A stretch of 64,000 nucleotides of DNA from Leptospira sp. GTDB taxonomy: Bacteria; Spirochaetota; Leptospiria; Leptospirales; Leptospiraceae. Shown here in pieces: positions 40,792 through 48,469 of the stretch. A model generated the notes under the pieces. The model saw nothing but the letters and a program-made list of their open reading frames with translations. It was not told where the DNA came from and searched no databases. The first letter of the stretch is position 1. Each line of letters begins with the position of its first letter. The stretch spans positions 1 to 64,000 of the forward strand of contig PEQN01000016.1 of the NCBI GenBank assembly GCA_002786225.1, in the 5' to 3' direction. Both the position numbers and the translations under genes were made by a program.

Positions 40792-42063
40792 TTAAAGAGA
40801 AAGCTCTTCTGCTAAAATTTTGATTCCTCTGATAACTTCTTCAGTATTCCTCGAATATGTCAATCGAATGCACTGTTTCTTATGCGAAAAATCAGTACTA
40901 AGACCTGGGAAAAAATTTTCTCCTGAAATAACAAATACCCCTCGAGCTTTTAACTTTTCGTACATCTGCCTTGAAGTATAACGATGATTTGGGAAGAAAA
41001 GCCAAAGAAACAAGGCTCCATGACTTTCATGAATACTATATTCGATATTAGATTGTAAGTGATGATCCAAAAGTTCTAAGGCAAATTGAGATTTTTGAAG
41101 GTAATATGGTTTAATTATATTATTGCTGTATTCTGAAATTTGATCATTTTCCAACCAATCTTCTATAAAAAGACAGCCTACATTCCCCGGAGCAAGGTTT
41201 AAAATGGAAGACATCTCTGCAATGCGGGAAGTTATTTCCTCTTCAGCGACAACTATCCCAGTTCTTAATCCAGGTAAACCTAATTTGGAAAGACTCAATA
41301 CTTGAATCATCCCAGGCTTCCAATCTAATTTGGATTCAAGAAAAGTTATATTCGGGAAGGGATATCCGTAAGCATTGTCCACAATTAAGGGAATCTTGTG
41401 TTTAGTTGCTATGTTTAATAGACGATTCATATCGTCCTTAGGAACAAGGTTACCACTTGGATTGGTTGGTCTGGAGAGACAGATTGCACCTATTGATTCA
41501 TTTTCTAAACAATTTTCTAAACTTGGAAAATTTATTTCGTAAACAAATCTATGCTCAGCTGTGGATCTTACAATTGGAGCAAGAGATGTAAAGATTCCAT
41601 CTTGTATTCCTTGGTCAGCATAACCAATATATTCTGGCACAAGAGGCAGAAGTATCTTCTTAAATGTATTTTCCTTAGAAAAGGCTCCAGCAAAAGAATT
41701 CAAAAGCATGAAAAAGGCTGACTGAGAACCTTGCGTGATTGCTATATTAGATGCCTTTAGAGGATAAGATAGATGTCTAGAGAGATAGTGGGCAAGTTTC
41801 TCTCTAAACTCTAAGAATCCTTGAGGGGAAGAGTAATCCCCCAAGGTTCGATTGATGATAGTTTCCTTATCAGAAAGGAATTTCCATCGGTCACGAAAAA
41901 TTTTTTCCATGTCTTCAATATGAGCTGGATTGCCTCCACCTAGCATAGATATTTCGAGATTCATTCTACGAGCATGTTCAAGCCCAGATCCTAGGTCCTG
42001 CATCAATTCCCCAATGCCTGAACCTTGGCTGAGCTTGTTATTGAAGTCGGAATATTTGTACAT
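40792..42063 (-). CDS. avtA: Valine--pyruvate aminotransferase
   Basis: 423 residues, fold type I PLP aminotransferase. The start YKYSDFNNKLSQGSGIGELMQDLGSGL and the stretch MLGGGNPAHIEDMEKIF are characteristic of AvtA (transaminase C), which interconverts valine and alanine. The PLP lysine is in VLSLSKLGLPGLRTG (about residue 258), with the DNAYGYP segment ahead of it. It lies five bases from the start of the downstream membrane-protein gene on the same strand. The 5' leader contains a strong palindrome and a tRNA-like sequence (42078-42145), which could matter for regulation. Confidence 0.88.
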   Translation of the reverse strand: MYKYSDFNNKLSQGSGIGELMQDLGSGLEHARRMNLEISMLGGGNPAHIEDMEKIFRDRWKFLSDKETIINRTLGDYSSPQGFLEFREKLAHYLSRHLSYPLKASNIAITQGSQSAFFMLLNSFAGAFSKENTFKKILLPLVPEYIGYADQGIQDGIFTSLAPIVRSTAEHRFVYEINFPSLENCLENESIGAICLSRPTNPSGNLVPKDDMNRLLNIATKHKIPLIVDNAYGYPFPNITFLESKLDWKPGMIQVLSLSKLGLPGLRTGIVVAEEEITSRIAEMSSILNLAPGNVGCLFIEDWLENDQISEYSNNIIKPYYLQKSQFALELLDHHLQSNIEYSIHESHGALFLWLFFPNHRYTSRQMYEKLKARGVFVISGENFFPGLSTDFSHKKQCIRLTYSRNTEEVIRGIKILAEELSL

Positions 42064-42077
42064 AGGTTTGATTTAAA

Positions 42078-42104
42078 CTTAGCCACCCCCTTAAGGAGGT
42101 GGCT
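42078..42104. promoter_or_regulatory. Strong palindrome in avtA leader
   Basis: AGCCACC and GGTGGCT flank a short central CCCTTAAGGA segment, giving a near-perfect hairpin of about eleven base pairs 16-42 bases upstream of the avtA start. There is no following T-run on either strand, so it is not a standard terminator. It may be a bidirectional end or a translation-control hairpin; on the minus strand it would place the leader of avtA in a stable stem. Confidence 0.4.
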
Positions 42105-42145
42105 TGGATTTGAACTAAGATTTTCAGTCCTAACCTATCGCGAAA
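42095..42145 (-). pseudogene. tRNA-Phe-like remnant (degenerate)
   Basis: On the minus strand TAGGA-CTGAAAA-TCTTA forms a five-pair anticodon stem with a seven-base loop whose centre is GAA (Phe). It is followed almost directly by CTTAG-TTCAAAT-CCAAG, which has the T-arm form, and then CCACCTC where a 3' acceptor strand would be. The variable region is missing, about nine bases are lost, and no convincing D-arm or 5' acceptor half is visible. I read it as a decayed tRNA gene or a tRNA-like leader element, not as a functional tRNA. Confidence 0.25.
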
Positions 42146-42345
42146 TGATAAATTCCCTACCTAAATTCTGTATTTTCAACTAAAAAGGAAGGAAAACACA
42201 CTTTTGAATCCAAAATGCGAAGTATTCTTAAGTTTTTTCTAGTTTGGACAAGAAAAACCTTGTACTTTTGAGGGCTAGAATCAGGGTTGAAATAAAAAAT
42301 CCCCAAGAGATTATGTCTCATTAAATAGGGAATAAGGATGTTGGA
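42105..42345. other. Intergenic region between avtA and the DegT-like operon
   Basis: About 240 bases carry the divergent promoters. A candidate -35 TTGAAA at 42286-42291 lies about 17 bases before a weak -10 (ATTATG). The ribosome binding site of the next gene is AAGGA at 42334-42338. The tRNA-like sequence described separately is at the left end. I see no other feature. Confidence 0.35.
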
Positions 42346-43443
42346 ATGGCTGCGGATTTATTAGAGAGAACTCAGAAAAAAAATATCGCAATTGAATATT
42401 TGAAACCCACACTCTCGAAAGAAGATATCAAGGGCGTTCTTGAATGCCTTGTTGATGATAATCTTTCGACAGGACTTATGGTGGAAAAATTCGAAAAATT
42501 ATTTTCAACAACATTCCGCTTCAAAAATACGCTTAGTATGAACAGTCTGACTTCTGCTTATCATATCGCATTACAGGTATTACAGATTAGTGCTGGTGAT
42601 AAGGTTCTATTATCTTCTTTGGCTCCTATTCAGGCTTTAGATGCAATCTTCTTACTGAAAGCAACTCCCATTATTGTAGATGTTGCGAAAAATTCCTTTC
42701 ATATGGACAAGGAAAAATTCCAATCCGCCATACAAAATTTCAATCCTAAAGTTATTATCCTAGATCACACATTTGGTTGTATCCTTGATGCAAGCGAGTA
42801 TTCTATACCTGAAGGAATTTCTTGTATTGAAGATTTCTCTGAAGTCATTGGAGCAACCAGCGAACGAGTCACAGTTGGTAAACAAGGAACAATTTCAATA
42901 TGTTCACTTCAAGTGGAGAGCATTATAACTACTGGTAATGGTGCTATGGTAGTAACTAATGACTCTGTTTTAAACCAAAGCTTACGTTCTATGGTTTCTG
43001 GACGTTCCAAAGTAAGTGTAGTAGAACAAGCGAAATACGATTACAATCTTATTGACTACCAAGCTGCTTTGGGTATAGAACAGCTATCAAAGATAGGAGT
43101 ATTATTAGATCGTAAGAAAAAAATTGCTCAATCCTATCTGCAAGCGGTGAGCTCTTCTCGAATTGAAACCTATTTCTCCCACCCTATAGAAGATACCTTC
43201 AATCGATTTCCAATTGTTGTATCTTCTGGAACTTATGATGAAACAAAACGTTATTTCGAATCAATTCATATTGGAACAAGTCGTATCATTGAAGAGCCTT
43301 TACATTCTATACTTGAGTTGAATCGATCTGATTTTCCGAATGCAGAAAGATTGTACCAAAAAGCACATTGCATTCCTGTTTATCCTAATCTAACAAAGGA
43401 TAACGTACAAAGGATTGCAACAGCTATTCGAAGGATTTACTGA
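42346..43443 (+). CDS. DegT/DnrJ/EryC1-fold protein lacking the PLP lysine
   Basis: 365 residues with the sequence pattern of sugar aminotransferases (NIAIEYLKPTLSKEDI; GTVHSLNS-like MNSLTSAYHIAL; VIILDHTFGC; CIEDFSEVIGA with Asp163 for the pyridine nitrogen). In active members the segment after that reads S-F-x-x-x-K-x-I-T-T-G-E-G-G. Here it is S-L-Q-V-E-S-I-I-T-T-G-N-G-A, so Ser192 replaces the Schiff-base lysine. It therefore should not be a normal transaminase. It could be a regulatory or structural pseudoenzyme, or a partner of the ATP-grasp protein encoded immediately downstream. AAGGA precedes the ATG by seven bases. Confidence 0.75.
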   Translation: MAADLLERTQKKNIAIEYLKPTLSKEDIKGVLECLVDDNLSTGLMVEKFEKLFSTTFRFKNTLSMNSLTSAYHIALQVLQISAGDKVLLSSLAPIQALDAIFLLKATPIIVDVAKNSFHMDKEKFQSAIQNFNPKVIILDHTFGCILDASEYSIPEGISCIEDFSEVIGATSERVTVGKQGTISICSLQVESIITTGNGAMVVTNDSVLNQSLRSMVSGRSKVSVVEQAKYDYNLIDYQAALGIEQLSKIGVLLDRKKKIAQSYLQAVSSSRIETYFSHPIEDTFNRFPIVVSSGTYDETKRYFESIHIGTSRIIEEPLHSILELNRSDFPNAERLYQKAHCIPVYPNLTKDNVQRIATAIRRIY

Positions 43444-44555
43444 AACAAAAAGTCTATTCTTTCAATCCTTGGTTTGAGAAAGAATTAAGTTCCCTTCTTA
43501 CCACAGGAAGGTTGCCTGATTGGAATAAATCAAAGCTTTCTCGTATATACTTCTATCAAAAGGTTTTTCTTACAATAGCAAATTCTACAGATTATGTTGT
43601 AATGAATGGAAGAATTCCCCAAGAGTTGCAAGATCATTGGCTGGACCGTAAATGGGAATTCGGTCTGCCCATTTCTTTAATCAATAAAAATTTACCATTT
43701 ATAGATTCCGAAGCTGAACTAATCGAATTTGGTAAAGTTCACTCTCTTGTTGCAGGTGAATTTAATTTGGATGAAAATATTTGGAGATCATCTGCATTTC
43801 TCAATTCCAAAGTTGAACAAGCTAAATTTTCTAAGCTAATAAGTTATGGTGATGAAATTATTAAAATAGCATATTCTCCAGAAGACATCATAGAATTTGC
43901 AGAAAGTACAAAATGTCCTATTATTATCAAAGAAGCTTTAAGTAATTCAGGAAGTGGACATGTAGTATGGCAATCAGCCAAAGAAAATTACAAATTAAAC
44001 CGCATTCCTTATCCAGCAGTGATGGAAGTTTATCAAGTCAATCGGATTTTGGATTTTGGAATTCTTATTCATGTTAGCCAAGGTCAAATTGAACTATTGG
44101 ATATTGCTGAGATGTTGATTGGAAAAGACTTCAATTACAAAGGAAGTTTCTACTATCCCAGTGAAAAGCCTCAATGGTATTCTAAAGTAAAAAAACTTTA
44201 TAATGAAATTTATCCATTTGCTGAATCTTGGCAAAAATTTATTGAATCTGAAAATTATGAAGGACCAATTTCAATAGATGGTTTTCTAAGTGAAGATGGA
44301 AGGCAGAGATTACGATCAGAAATTAATTTTCGCTATACGATGGGTCGCATTGGATATGAAATAATGCTGAAGCGAAAATTATCCAAGGATTGGTTGCAAA
44401 ATATCCCGAAACAAACTGGAATCGTAATTCTCCATTCAAACCAAAAGATTGATCCTCGTCCTGATTATGAATTAATTCTTTCCTTTAATGAAAATGATCC
44501 TTGGAAAATCGTCTATATAGAATACAGGGATCAGATATGTCGTTCTATTCATTAA
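43440..44555 (+). CDS. ATP-grasp-like protein with apparent CTG start
   Basis: About 371 residues. ATP-grasp features include CPIIIKEALSNSGSGHVVW (Lys and glycine loop, about residues 157-175) and SIDGFLSEDG followed by LRSEINFRYTMGRIG, equivalent to the E/N metal ligands. The substrate is unknown; carboxylate-amine ligase chemistry is the family norm. A TTG at 43512 would give 347 residues, but the frame is open upstream and codes for a natural-looking extension (LKQKVYSFNPWFEKELSSLL). It ends upstream at CTG 43440, overlapping the previous stop (CTGA) with AAGGA four bases before it. The CTG start is inference. Confidence 0.62.
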   Translation: MKQKVYSFNPWFEKELSSLLTTGRLPDWNKSKLSRIYFYQKVFLTIANSTDYVVMNGRIPQELQDHWLDRKWEFGLPISLINKNLPFIDSEAELIEFGKVHSLVAGEFNLDENIWRSSAFLNSKVEQAKFSKLISYGDEIIKIAYSPEDIIEFAESTKCPIIIKEALSNSGSGHVVWQSAKENYKLNRIPYPAVMEVYQVNRILDFGILIHVSQGQIELLDIAEMLIGKDFNYKGSFYYPSEKPQWYSKVKKLYNEIYPFAESWQKFIESENYEGPISIDGFLSEDGRQRLRSEINFRYTMGRIGYEIMLKRKLSKDWLQNIPKQTGIVILHSNQKIDPRPDYELILSFNENDPWKIVYIEYRDQICRSIH

Positions 44556-46234
44556 TCCGAAAGTTCCATCCAAGTAAATCTAAGAAATCAGTTACTATAG
44601 ACAGATGGATTTTTGTTCCCTTTGATCAAATATCATTTTATAATCAATTGATATTCCCTTATTTAACAAACGCTGAAAAATCGAATTTGGACTTAGATGA
44701 TAAGGTTTCCACCTTATTTACTCAGCAACAAGATTCTAATTCAAGAGCAAATAAAAGAGAATCAATTTGCTTCCTCTTTGTCGAGACTTCTGCTAAGCCC
44801 AATCGAAGAGCTTACCATAAACAAAAGCTCGTACTTCTTCTGAGTGCGATGAGACATTTTGCAAAGCAGTTAGGAGAGATGGGATTTCAGATTCTATATC
44901 AATTTTCTGAACTCGATTATGCAGCTTGCCTCCTTGAAATAAAAAATGAATTTGCAATCCATGAAATTCATTGTCTAGAGATCCAAGAGCCTGAGGTAGC
45001 ACAGCCATTCGAAGCTTGCAAATGGATGAAATTTCAACCGAACAATTTGTATCTTTGTAGTCGGGATGAATTTCGAGAAATTTTTCCGAAAGGTTCGAAA
45101 TACCTTCATGAAACCTTCTATCGTAAGATGCGAATTAAATTTCAATTACTATTGGAAGATTCCAAACAAGAAAACAAAGGTAAAACTATCAGTTATAAAC
45201 CATTAGGTGGAAAATGGAATTTAGATCATGAGAATCGTTCGAATTGGAAGAAAGCAGATCCCATTCCCTATTCTCAAGCATGGGTGAAGCTTGATGAAAT
45301 AAGCAAAGAGGTAGTGGAGCTCATTTCTAAGCGCTACCCAAAATCATTTGGTAGTTTAGAAAATTTCCAGTGGCCAGTTGATAGAAAAGAGGCTTTGCAT
45401 TGGCTTGGGCATTTTGCACGAAACCTCTTAATTCATTTTGGAAAATATGAAGATGCAATGTCCATAGAAGAGCCTTATCTCTTTCATTCCTTGCTTAGTC
45501 CACTCATACACCTAGGCTTATTGCATCCTTACGAAGTTGTTCTATTTTGTGTGAAAGAATATGAATTAAGATACAATACTTCCGAAGAAATTCCTCTTGC
45601 TTCCTTAGAAGGATTTATTCGCCAAATCATTGGTTGGCGAGAGTATATGCGGCTTATCTTCTTGGAAAATGAAATGAATTACAAAAAAGCCAATTCACTC
45701 AAGCATAAGAATCCCTTGCCTGGTTTGTATTGGGGAAAGAATTCTGGTTTAAAGTGTTTGGATTCTACTGTTGAACTAGTGATCAAGAGAGGTTACAGTC
45801 ATCATATAACAAGACTTATGGTTCTTTCCAATTTTGCAAATCTTATGCTCGTGGATCCCCATGAATTGAATGAGTGGTTTTGGATCGCATACATAGATGC
45901 ATTTGAGTGGGTAGTGACTCCGAATGTTGTAGGTATGGGAACGTACGCAGATGGAGGAATCTGTGCAACTAAGCCGTACATTTCGTCTGCTAATTATATC
46001 AAAAAGATGGGCCCTGAATACTGTAAATCTTGTAAATACAAAGCAACAGGATTATTAGAAGAAGATGCCTGTCCTTTTAATGCACTCTATTGGGATTTCA
46101 TAGGAAGGAATCTTGAACTTTATAAAAAACAAGGAAGAGTAGATTTTGCAGTTAGTCGATGGAATTCATTTGATAAAGAAAAAAAACAACAAATATCCCT
46201 TAAAGCAAATCAAATTAGATCGGAATTCCAATGA
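44537..46234 (+). CDS. Photolyase-related protein with Fe-S cluster motif (PhrB/CryPro type)
   Basis: 565 residues from ATG 44537 (AGGGA seven bases upstream); a longer frame starts at 44501 inside the previous gene. It matches the deoxyribodipyrimidine photolyase-related (DPRP) family: LVEP-type start replaced by RWIFVPFDQISFYN, then LHWLGHFARNLL, GWREYMR, KRGYSHHITRLMVLSNFANLM and PNVVGMGTYADGG. Four cysteines (GGICAT, YCKSCKY, ACPFN) sit in the positions that bind a 4Fe-4S cluster in PhrB, a (6-4) photolyase. It probably repairs (6-4) photoproducts. It overlaps the ATP-grasp-like gene by 19 bases. Confidence 0.85.
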   Translation: MSFYSLIRKFHPSKSKKSVTIDRWIFVPFDQISFYNQLIFPYLTNAEKSNLDLDDKVSTLFTQQQDSNSRANKRESICFLFVETSAKPNRRAYHKQKLVLLLSAMRHFAKQLGEMGFQILYQFSELDYAACLLEIKNEFAIHEIHCLEIQEPEVAQPFEACKWMKFQPNNLYLCSRDEFREIFPKGSKYLHETFYRKMRIKFQLLLEDSKQENKGKTISYKPLGGKWNLDHENRSNWKKADPIPYSQAWVKLDEISKEVVELISKRYPKSFGSLENFQWPVDRKEALHWLGHFARNLLIHFGKYEDAMSIEEPYLFHSLLSPLIHLGLLHPYEVVLFCVKEYELRYNTSEEIPLASLEGFIRQIIGWREYMRLIFLENEMNYKKANSLKHKNPLPGLYWGKNSGLKCLDSTVELVIKRGYSHHITRLMVLSNFANLMLVDPHELNEWFWIAYIDAFEWVVTPNVVGMGTYADGGICATKPYISSANYIKKMGPEYCKSCKYKATGLLEEDACPFNALYWDFIGRNLELYKKQGRVDFAVSRWNSFDKEKKQQISLKANQIRSEFQ

Positions 46235-46566
46235 TCGGGATAGTTACTATAGCCTAGTTTATTTCCATCTGGATCACGGAAGTAAATAGTAAAATCAGTT
46301 CTTCCATCCCAAGGCAAATCTAAAGCTTCAATTTCTTGTTCTGTCTTTCCTGAGTCTTTCAAAGAAAGTACAAAAGCTGCGGGAGCTTTAGAAATACTCT
46401 CTCTTTCTATCATGAGTGTTGAATTTTGGTGTTCAACTTGGAACCAAAGCGATCGCATTCTACCACTGATGTCTAGATTCGCTTGTTGCACAATTAGGCC
46501 AGGAAGTTGTTGGTAGAACTTTCCCATTTCTTCTAAGTTAGGTGTTGTAATTGCTATGTGGTGCAT
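46210..46566 (-). CDS. VOC (glyoxalase/bleomycin resistance) family protein
   Basis: 118 residues with the beta-alpha-beta-beta-beta vicinal oxygen chelate fold. HHIAITTPNLEEMGKFY is the first metal-binding element and FTIYFRDPDGNKLGY the last one. LWFQVEHQNSTLMIE lies between. Such enzymes include glyoxalase I, dioxygenases and antibiotic-binding proteins; the substrate is not identifiable. Its end overlaps the convergent photolyase-related gene by 25 bases, and its start overlaps the MATE gene by 13 bases, suggesting coupling with the transporter. Confidence 0.87.
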   Translation of the reverse strand: MHHIAITTPNLEEMGKFYQQLPGLIVQQANLDISGRMRSLWFQVEHQNSTLMIERESISKAPAAFVLSLKDSGKTEQEIEALDLPWDGRTDFTIYFRDPDGNKLGYSNYPDHWNSDLI

Positions 46567-47888
46567 AGAATTGTCCTAGCAGAATAAGCAAGTGTGATTG
46601 TTCTTCCTAGCATATAAGTACTCATAGAAATCCATATGATAGGATTGGATTTCCAATACAACCCAAGAATTGCTACAGGTAGAAAAAAGAGAATAGAGCT
46701 TAGAATCATAGAATTGCGCAGAATTTTACCTTTTACAAGCCCGAGAAATAAACCATCATAAACAAAGGCAAAACCACCTAGAAAAAGTACAGGGTAAACC
46801 CAAGGAAGCATATCAATTAAATCATGAACTAGATTTGCCTCTTTGGAAATTATTGTTACAATCTGTACAGGAAAAATAGACAATATCAATACTAAACTTC
46901 CTGCAATCAAAACAGAAAAACTCAAGCCTATTCGAATTAATTTCTTTACTTCAGCAATCTTTCCTCTTCCAAATAAATCACCAGCCAAGGTTTCAATAGC
47001 ATAGCCTGAACCATCAATAAAAAAAGCATAGACCAACATAAATTGAAAAAGAATTGAGTTAACAGTAAGAGTAGATACTCCTATAGATGATGAAAAGTTT
47101 CGAAAAAAAGAAAATGTTACAATGAGAAAAGCCGTTCGTATAAATATATCTTTATTGAAAGAAAGTAGACTTAGGAATTCTCTTTTCTTTAAGAGTAATT
47201 TGAAACTTAGCGCTTCGACGAAATTGGAAAATACATTTCGAACAAGAATCAAAGATAATAGAAATTGAATCACCTGCGCTAAAGCAGAGGCAAGACCAAC
47301 TCCATCAGCTTGCATTCCTAACTCTTTTAAGAAAAGGTAATCTAAAAGAATATTTGCAAGATTCCCTGTGATCATTGCGATAAGGACAAGATCGCTTCTT
47401 CCTTTTCCAAGAAGCCAACCAACTATCACAAAATTCATTAAGGTGAAAGGAGCATCCCAGATACGCGATCGGAAGTAAGATATTCCAATCGCCTTTATCC
47501 GTTCATCGCCAACCTGAAGTGTAAAACCTAGTTGTTCTATCCATGGAGATAGAATTACAATTGTTATTCCTAAAATAAGTGCTATGATTATGGAACGAAG
47601 CAGTACTAATTGTACGGCAAGTTCATTTCCGAGTCCAGTTTGTATAGCAGTAGTTCCAGTTGTTCCCATTCTGAGAAAGGATAATCCCCAATACAGATAT
47701 TCAAAAAGCACAATGCCAAGGGCAACTCCGGCTATATGTTCAGAGCTAGTAAACCTCCCCAAAAAGATTGTATCTGCAATTCCAACTAAGGGAATGGATA
47801 GATTTGATATTAGATTAAGTAGTGTTAAATGAAAAAACCGAAATACTAGCGGATCACGGAAGAGAAAATCATAGACAGCTTTTTTCAC
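46554..47888 (-). CDS. MATE family efflux transporter (DinF-like)
   Basis: 444 residues with twelve predicted helices. LTLLNLISNLSIPLVGIADTIFLGRFTSSEHIAGVALGIVLF is the DinF/NorM type N-terminal signature, and a second half with TLTVNSILFQFMLVYAFFIDGSGYAIETLAGDLFGRG repeats it. MATE carriers export drugs and metabolites using Na+ or H+. It is translationally coupled to the VOC gene downstream (13 bases overlap) and its start overlaps the Kunitz lipoprotein gene by 20 bases. Confidence 0.9.
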   Translation of the reverse strand: MKKAVYDFLFRDPLVFRFFHLTLLNLISNLSIPLVGIADTIFLGRFTSSEHIAGVALGIVLFEYLYWGLSFLRMGTTGTTAIQTGLGNELAVQLVLLRSIIIALILGITIVILSPWIEQLGFTLQVGDERIKAIGISYFRSRIWDAPFTLMNFVIVGWLLGKGRSDLVLIAMITGNLANILLDYLFLKELGMQADGVGLASALAQVIQFLLSLILVRNVFSNFVEALSFKLLLKKREFLSLLSFNKDIFIRTAFLIVTFSFFRNFSSSIGVSTLTVNSILFQFMLVYAFFIDGSGYAIETLAGDLFGRGKIAEVKKLIRIGLSFSVLIAGSLVLILSIFPVQIVTIISKEANLVHDLIDMLPWVYPVLFLGGFAFVYDGLFLGLVKGKILRNSMILSSILFFLPVAILGLYWKSNPIIWISMSTYMLGRTITLAYSARTILCTT

Positions 47889-48177
47889 AAGCTTCTAGAG
47901 TTTTGAAGGGAAGGCTACCTTGGCAACCTCCGTAAATAAATTCTTGGCAAGATGTTTTGGAATGATCGTAGTAATAACCAGGAAACATAGCCTTGCAAGG
48001 TCCAGGATTAGGACGGAGTGTACATCTATCTTTGTCAATTTGTATCTCAGATTTCTCTATGGGTTTCGATTTCTTCCCATCGGAGCAAACTGATAGAGAG
48101 ATAAATATTGCTAATAAAAGTAGAATAGTATAGGAAATTTTGGTAAATGCTTTGATTGAATCAAGTGACAAATTCAA
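47869..48177 (-). CDS. Kunitz/BPTI-domain lipoprotein
   Basis: 102 residues. The N-terminus has a signal segment ending SLSVC (lipobox Cys31). Residues 52-101 are a Kunitz domain: Cys52, Cys61, Cys77, Cys85, Cys97 and Cys101 have spacings 8, 15, 7, 11 and 3, one short of the classical 12 in the fourth gap. The reactive loop reads GPCKAMF, so the P1 residue is Lys62 and trypsin-like proteases are the predicted target. FIYGGC and FKTLEAC are canonical. The start is TTG at 48177 with AGGA upstream. A lipid-anchored protease inhibitor is rare in bacteria. It precedes the MATE gene. Confidence 0.85.
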   Translation of the reverse strand: MNLSLDSIKAFTKISYTILLLLAIFISLSVCSDGKKSKPIEKSEIQIDKDRCTLRPNPGPCKAMFPGYYYDHSKTSCQEFIYGGCQGSLPFKTLEACEKSCL

Positions 48178-48205
48178 AATTTTCCTATTCGTAGAAGGAA
48201 AAGTC

Positions 48206-48397
48206 TTAAGCCTTAGTCAGTTCTTTCAGGATTTCTTGTTTTTTCTTATCTTTCTCAACAGGTGATTTACCTAGCCATTCACGTTTGATTTGTTTATCAG
48301 AAATTCCTTTCAAGGTCGCGAATTTTTTAAGAAGTTTTACAGTTTTTGCGTTCATGGGAACAGGTTCCAGAATATGCTTTTTTAGGTCAAGGTACAT
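48206..48397 (-). CDS. Small basic protein of unknown function
   Basis: 63 residues, very rich in Lys and Glu (MNAKTVKLLKKFATLKGI; EWLGKSPVEKDKKKQEIL). No signal peptide or membrane helix; it looks like a helical nucleic-acid- or ribosome-associated protein. An internal ATG gives a 49-residue form starting at MNAKTVK. It lies 28 bases upstream of the Kunitz gene in the same direction. Its dense charge pattern supports coding, but I do not know the family. Confidence 0.6.
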   Translation of the reverse strand: MYLDLKKHILEPVPMNAKTVKLLKKFATLKGISDKQIKREWLGKSPVEKDKKKQEILKELTKA

Positions 48398-48469
48398 ATA
48401 GCTTCTTGACCCTAGGTCTCGACCAAAATTACTGTAGAACGAGACTTCCCAGAGAAATTAGCACAAACT

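Noticed and set aside
42083..42145. Functional tRNA-Phe gene, possibly circularly permuted
   Set aside because: The D-arm and 5' acceptor strand are not recognisable, and the spacer between anticodon and T arms is missing. Kept only as a remnant.
44501..44536. Upstream start of the photolyase-related gene
   Set aside because: The ATG at 44537 has an AGGGA site at normal distance. The upstream start lies deeper inside the previous gene without a ribosome binding site.
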